From: Teichococcus oryzae
GTDB lineage: Bacteria; Pseudomonadota; Alphaproteobacteria; Acetobacterales; Acetobacteraceae
Length of the DNA stretch: 64,000 nucleotides
NCBI RefSeq assembly: GCF_008386565.1
Contig: NZ_VUKA01000003.1
Location: forward strand, 124,001 to 188,000
Direction of reading: 5' to 3'
A program made the translations under genes and the position numbers. The notes under the pieces were generated by a model. That model was not told where the DNA came from. It saw nothing but the letters and a program-made list of their open reading frames with translations, and ran no database searches. Shown in pieces: positions 61,393 to 64,000 of this stretch (the first letter of the stretch is position 1; every line of letters begins with the position of its first letter).

Positions 61393-62697
61393 TCAGGCGC
61401 CACCCGGCCCCTGGGGGTGCGGCAAGCGATGGACCAGAAAGAAGCGGAGCATTTCCCGTGAGGCATCGGGTCCGCGCGGATCGGTGTAGGAGCCGGCCGG
61501 GCTACCGCCGGACCAGGCATGGCCGCCGCCATGCACCTGCCATTGTTCCAGCACCGCCCGTTCCTCCGCGTCCAGGTGGCAGGTGCGGCTATAGGCATGG
61601 CCGCCCGGCACCTGCCCGCGCTGCACCGTGGCGCGCAGCCCCGCCGCCGCCGGATGCGCCGCCGACTGGGCGATCACCTGGTCGCCATTGCGCGGATGCA
61701 CCGTGCTGTCGCGGTCGGCGTGGAACACGATGGCGGGCACGAGGCGCCGCCCATCCCCGGAAGGGAATGGCGCGGCGGCGCCCTGCCGCATCGCCGCGAA
61801 GGCGGAGGGCATGTCGCGCGCCGCGCCGCAGGCCAGCCCGGAATGCACGCCCACCGCGGCATACAGATCGGGATAGGTGGCGCCCATGATGGCGGCCGCC
61901 GCCCCGCCGGCCGACAATCCGGCGACATAAACCCGGCGCGGGTCGATGGCGTGGTCCCGCATGACCTGGCGCGTGATGCCGGCGATCAGCGCCGGCTCGC
62001 CCCGGCCGCGCCGCTGGTCATCGGGGCTGAACCAGTTCCAGCAGCGCTGCGCGTTGGCGGAAGCGGCCTGGGCCGGGTAGGCGACCAGGAAGCCGGCCTC
62101 CTCGGCCAGGGCGTTCATGCGCGTGCCGGCGGCGAAGTCGTCGGGCGATTGCGTGCAGCCATGCAGCATGACCAGCAGCGGCGCCGGCGCGCCGCGATGC
62201 GTGGATGGGATGTAAAGCTTGTAGGACCGGCTCCCCGCCTCGGCGCTGAAGGACAGGCTCAGGAAGCGCCCGCCGTCCGGCACGGGTTCCGCACCGCCCG
62301 CGGGCGTGGCCCGGCCCGGCCAGGCTGGTTGCGCCATCCCGTCCCCGCCCAGGCGGCCGAGCAGGTCACGCACCGCCTCGGGCAGCGGCCAGGCGCCGGA
62401 TCCGGTGGTGACTCCCCTGGCGGTAGCTCCCCTGGCGGTGGCTCCCTTGGCCATGTCTTCCCGGGGCGGCGCCGGACCGCCCGTTTCCGGCTCGACATCG
62501 ATGATGCGGGCGGCGCGGGAACCGGCATGGAAGGGGGCGCCACGATGCGGTGGCGCCGGCGCGGCGGCCGGCGGTGCCTCGCCATGCAGCAGGCGCCGCA
62601 GCATCGCGGTGGCCTCCGGCAGCCGGCCCGCGCGGGTCAGGCGGGTCACTTCAGCCATGTCGGCGGGGGCCATGCCGGTAGGCGATGCGATGTTCAT
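61393..62697 (-). CDS. PHB-depolymerase-family esterase (LpqC-like)
   Basis: 434 residues from ATG 62697. An N-terminal helical segment (MAEVTRLTRAGRLPEATAMLRRLL) and a Pro/Gly-rich linker (about 45-145) precede the alpha/beta-hydrolase: LLVMLHGCTQSPDDFAAGTRMNALAE, nucleophile Ser262 in VAGLSAGGAAAAIM, Asp in VFHADRDSTVHP (328 or 330), and His393 in HGGGHAWSGG. The length is typical of intracellular-type PHB depolymerase-family esterases; no signal peptide is present, so it may act on polyhydroxyalkanoate granules or other esters in the cytoplasm. It follows the CopG-type gene by 44 bases and may be in its regulon. Confidence 0.87.
   Translation of the reverse strand: MNIASPTGMAPADMAEVTRLTRAGRLPEATAMLRRLLHGEAPPAAAPAPPHRGAPFHAGSRAARIIDVEPETGGPAPPREDMAKGATARGATARGVTTGSGAWPLPEAVRDLLGRLGGDGMAQPAWPGRATPAGGAEPVPDGGRFLSLSFSAEAGSRSYKLYIPSTHRGAPAPLLVMLHGCTQSPDDFAAGTRMNALAEEAGFLVAYPAQAASANAQRCWNWFSPDDQRRGRGEPALIAGITRQVMRDHAIDPRRVYVAGLSAGGAAAAIMGATYPDLYAAVGVHSGLACGAARDMPSAFAAMRQGAAAPFPSGDGRRLVPAIVFHADRDSTVHPRNGDQVIAQSAAHPAAAGLRATVQRGQVPGGHAYSRTCHLDAEERAVLEQWQVHGGGHAWSGGSPAGSYTDPRGPDASREMLRFFLVHRLPHPQGPGGA
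62411..62455. repeat. 15-bp tandem repeat inside the esterase linker
   Basis: Three near-identical 15-base units (62411-62425, 62426-62440, 62441-62455) with core CTCCCCTGGCGGT encode repeats of ARGAT-type residues (KGATARGATARGV) in the linker at about 84-96. Copy number may vary between strains without frameshift. Confidence 0.6.
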
Positions 62698-62741
62698 GCG
62701 GGGTATTTTTCCGTGAAAGGGTTCAGGCGCGGCGCGGCGGG

Positions 62742-63161
62742 TCAACGGATCCGGTCGGCCAGGGCGGCCTTCACCGCCGCGCTGGCCTGCAGCGAGCCCA
62801 GCACCGACAGCGAGCCGATGGCGGCGCGGGCCAGTTCCGGCGACACATCGGCGGCGATGCTGGCCAGGCCCAGCACGCGGATATGGAGCGGTTGTCCCGC
62901 GGCCCGCGCGGCTTCCAGATCCTCGCGGCTGTAATGCCGCAATCCCAGGTCGAGGCTTTTGCGGGCCACGGATTGCCGGGCCGCCTCGGCATGGCGCTCC
63001 ACCTGGTTGCGGATCGCGGTGCGGATGAAGTCGGTGCGGTTGGCGTAGAAGCCGTCCTGCACCAGCAGGTCGATATGGCCCAGGTCCACATAGCCCAGAT
63101 TGATGGTGATCTTCTCGCTGTCCCCCGGCCTGGGGCGCAGCTCATGCAGCTTGGCAGCCAT
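62742..63161 (-). CDS. CopG-type ribbon-helix-helix transcriptional regulator
   Basis: 139 residues from ATG 63161, with GAGAGG about 8 bases upstream; an in-frame ATG at 63236 lies outside the operator and is rejected. The ribbon-helix-helix motif is near the N-terminus (SEKITINLGYVDLGHIDLLV as the beta strand and first helix, then YANRTDFIRTAIRNQV). The rest is helical with no known ligand domain. It probably represses its own operon, since a four-half-site symmetric operator lies directly upstream. The esterase follows on the same strand. PHA-linked regulation would be a reasonable idea but is inference only. Confidence 0.8.
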   Translation of the reverse strand: MAAKLHELRPRPGDSEKITINLGYVDLGHIDLLVQDGFYANRTDFIRTAIRNQVERHAEAARQSVARKSLDLGLRHYSREDLEAARAAGQPLHIRVLGLASIAADVSPELARAAIGSLSVLGSLQASAAVKAALADRIR

Positions 63162-63167
63162 CGAAAA

Positions 63168-63205
63168 CCATCCTCTCGCCATCCATGTGGATGGTAAATG
63201 GATGG
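63168..63205 (-). promoter_or_regulatory. Four-half-site symmetric operator upstream of the CopG-type gene
   Basis: CCATCC occurs at 63168 and 63179 and GGATGG at 63189 and 63200. Each pair is 11 bases apart, and the two pairs mirror each other. The perfect 10-bp inverted repeat CGCCATCCAT / ATGGATGGCG (63177-63186, 63198-63207) is part of it. It starts 7 bases upstream of the regulator ATG, so binding would block translation initiation or transcription. Two RHH dimers on one face of the helix would fit. Confidence 0.65.
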
Positions 63206-63271
63206 CGAAGCAGCGGCTGCAAGGTTGGACGGCCATGAATCATGCTTTTCCACGACCGCGCCGCCCGGATT

Positions 63272-63706
63272 TCAGCCGGCGATGACGCCCTTGCGGATCA
63301 GGAAGCAGCCATAAGGGCGCGGATCGCCCGCCTGCACCACCGCGAAGGCCCGCTGCGCCGCCTCGTAGAAGGCGAAGCGCCCGATGCCATGCAGCGCCTC
63401 CCCCGGGCCGAGCAGCGCCTGCACGGCCCGCTGCGGCGGCGGAATGGCGGTGGGGTCGCCCACCACCTCCATGCGGCGCAGCGGGTGCGGCTCGAAATCA
63501 TCGACCGGCAGCACGGACAGGATGGCCCGCGCAGCCCGTTCAACAGGGATCCCGGGAAGCCGGATCAGGCGGCCGGAGGGGGTGGCGCGGGCGATGCGCT
63601 CGGCCGGATGGTTGGCGTCCACCAGGGCGAGGTCGTCGCCATGCCCCATGGCGGCCAGAACCCAGAGCAAATCCGCCGAGAGCAGCGGGTCGATCGATTT
63701 CAGCAT
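63272..63706 (-). CDS. RbsD/FucU-family sugar mutarotase
   Basis: 144 residues from ATG 63706. Family signatures are MLKSIDPLLSADLLWVLAAMGHGDDLALVDAN at the N-terminus (the conserved His of HGD), GRLIRLPGIPVERAARAILS, and the C-terminal YGCFLIRKGV. FucU/RbsD enzymes interconvert pyranose/furanose or anomers of L-fucose or ribose. The ATG overlaps the end of the upstream amidohydrolase gene by 7 bases. Pairing with an L-fuconolactonase-type hydrolase points to L-fucose (or related deoxy-sugar) breakdown. Nothing else of that pathway is visible before the window edge. Confidence 0.87.
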   Translation of the reverse strand: MLKSIDPLLSADLLWVLAAMGHGDDLALVDANHPAERIARATPSGRLIRLPGIPVERAARAILSVLPVDDFEPHPLRRMEVVGDPTAIPPPQRAVQALLGPGEALHGIGRFAFYEAAQRAFAVVQAGDPRPYGCFLIRKGVIAG

Positions 63707-64000
63707 GGCGGGCGGCCTCGCCCGGACAGGTAGATGCGGGCGGCGGTGCCACCGAACACGGCGCCCCGTGCCGCCTCCGGCACCAGCGCCTCCGCCGCCG
63801 CGCGCCATTTCGCGTAGCCGCCGGCGAGGTTCACCACCGGCCAGTCGCTGCCCCACATCACGCGCTCCGGCCCGAAGCAGCGCAGGATTTCCGCCGCATA
63901 GGGGCGCAGCGTTTCGATGTCCCAGTCCGCCGGAGCCTCGGTGGCCAGGCCGGACAGCTTGCAGCAAAGATTGGGGTGGCGCGCCAGCTCGGCCAGCGCC
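63700..64000 (-). CDS. Amidohydrolase family protein (fuconolactonase-like), 3' end only
   Basis: The last 99 codons are present; the 5' part is outside the window. Segments HPNLCCKLSGLATEAPADWD, RCFGPERVMWGSDWPVVNLAGGY and FGGTAARIYLS are the C-terminal signature of the COG3618/TIM-barrel metal-dependent hydrolases, which include L-fuconolactone hydrolases; the GSDWP Asp is the usual metal ligand. The stop (63700-63702) lies inside the next gene's start region. Substrate assignment rests partly on the FucU-type neighbour. Confidence 0.8.
   Translation of the reverse strand, partial: ALAELARHPNLCCKLSGLATEAPADWDIETLRPYAAEILRCFGPERVMWGSDWPVVNLAGGYAKWRAAAEALVPEAARGAVFGGTAARIYLSGRGRPPC

Noticed and set aside
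4-64000. CRISPR arrays, insertion sequences, integrases or attachment sites
   Set aside because: No regularly spaced repeats, transposase or integrase frames, or terminal inverted repeats with target duplications were seen; tRNA-Gln has no duplicated 3' end nearby.

Overview
The window reads as chromosomal DNA of a high-GC alphaproteobacterium. Core genes (dnaN, addB-addA, ispE, tRNA-Gln, rlmM, mtgA, moaB, ETF-ubiquinone oxidoreductase), very G/C-rich codon use, and many ATGA/GTGA/TGATG gene overlaps fit an Acetobacteraceae (Roseomonas-like) genome. That assignment is inferred from gene content, not computed. Genes are densely packed, no stretch over 300 bases lacks a gene, and I see no insertion sequence, prophage, CRISPR array or rRNA operon.

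Layout. 1-4.25 kb (minus): stress/envelope block with two ferritin-like proteins, a translationally coupled trio of small membrane proteins (nutrient-deprivation-type, holin-like, DUF3618) and a YihY/BrkB membrane protein. 4.5-6.1 kb (plus): a fused aminoglycoside-phosphotransferase-like/P-loop kinase protein. 6.1-8.8 kb (minus): a TPR lipoprotein, ispE and tRNA-Gln, where the ispE stop codon lies inside the tRNA. 9.0-10.3 kb (minus): a protein with a plasmid RepA_C-like domain, with an AT-rich, repeat-bearing upstream region. 10.6-13.2 kb: ETF-QO and a divergent family-4 uracil-DNA glycosylase with no cysteines. 13.3-19.8 kb (plus): a lytic transglycosylase, then a three-gene signalling cascade (hybrid kinase with two receivers, lone receiver, Hpt-receiver-GGDEF). 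19.9-23.5 kb: moaB, AsmA, a secreted ankyrin protein, a lipoprotein.

23.5-30.3 kb (minus): a MoxR-DUF58-DUF4159-membrane protein operon. 30.4-32.4 kb (plus): DUF1285, Nudix CoA pyrophosphatase, PPOX flavoprotein. 32.4-34.8 kb (minus): a 49-residue membrane protein and a TonB-dependent siderophore receptor with a Fur-box-like site. 34.9-41.4 kb (plus): addB-addA recombination nuclease. 41.4-42.8 kb (minus): DUF1349 and a UdgX-like protein that also lacks Fe-S cysteines. 43-45 kb (plus): dnaN, a small membrane protein, DUF1203. 45-48.4 kb (minus): an overlapping DUF423-rlmM-nuclease-mtgA operon and a phosphoribosyltransferase.

48.5-61.4 kb is a transport and peptidase region: a complete peptide-type ABC importer, a complete ribose-type ABC importer, two convergent P1-family (self-cleaving N-terminal nucleophile) peptidases from two subfamilies, and an extra peptide-binding protein. 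It may serve uptake and hydrolysis of unusual (D-, beta- or amide-linked) peptides; this is inference. 61.4-63.2 kb (minus): a PHB-depolymerase-family esterase behind a CopG-type repressor with a four-half-site symmetric operator. 63.3-64 kb (minus): a FucU/RbsD-type mutarotase and the 3' end of an amidohydrolase, suggesting deoxy-sugar catabolism.
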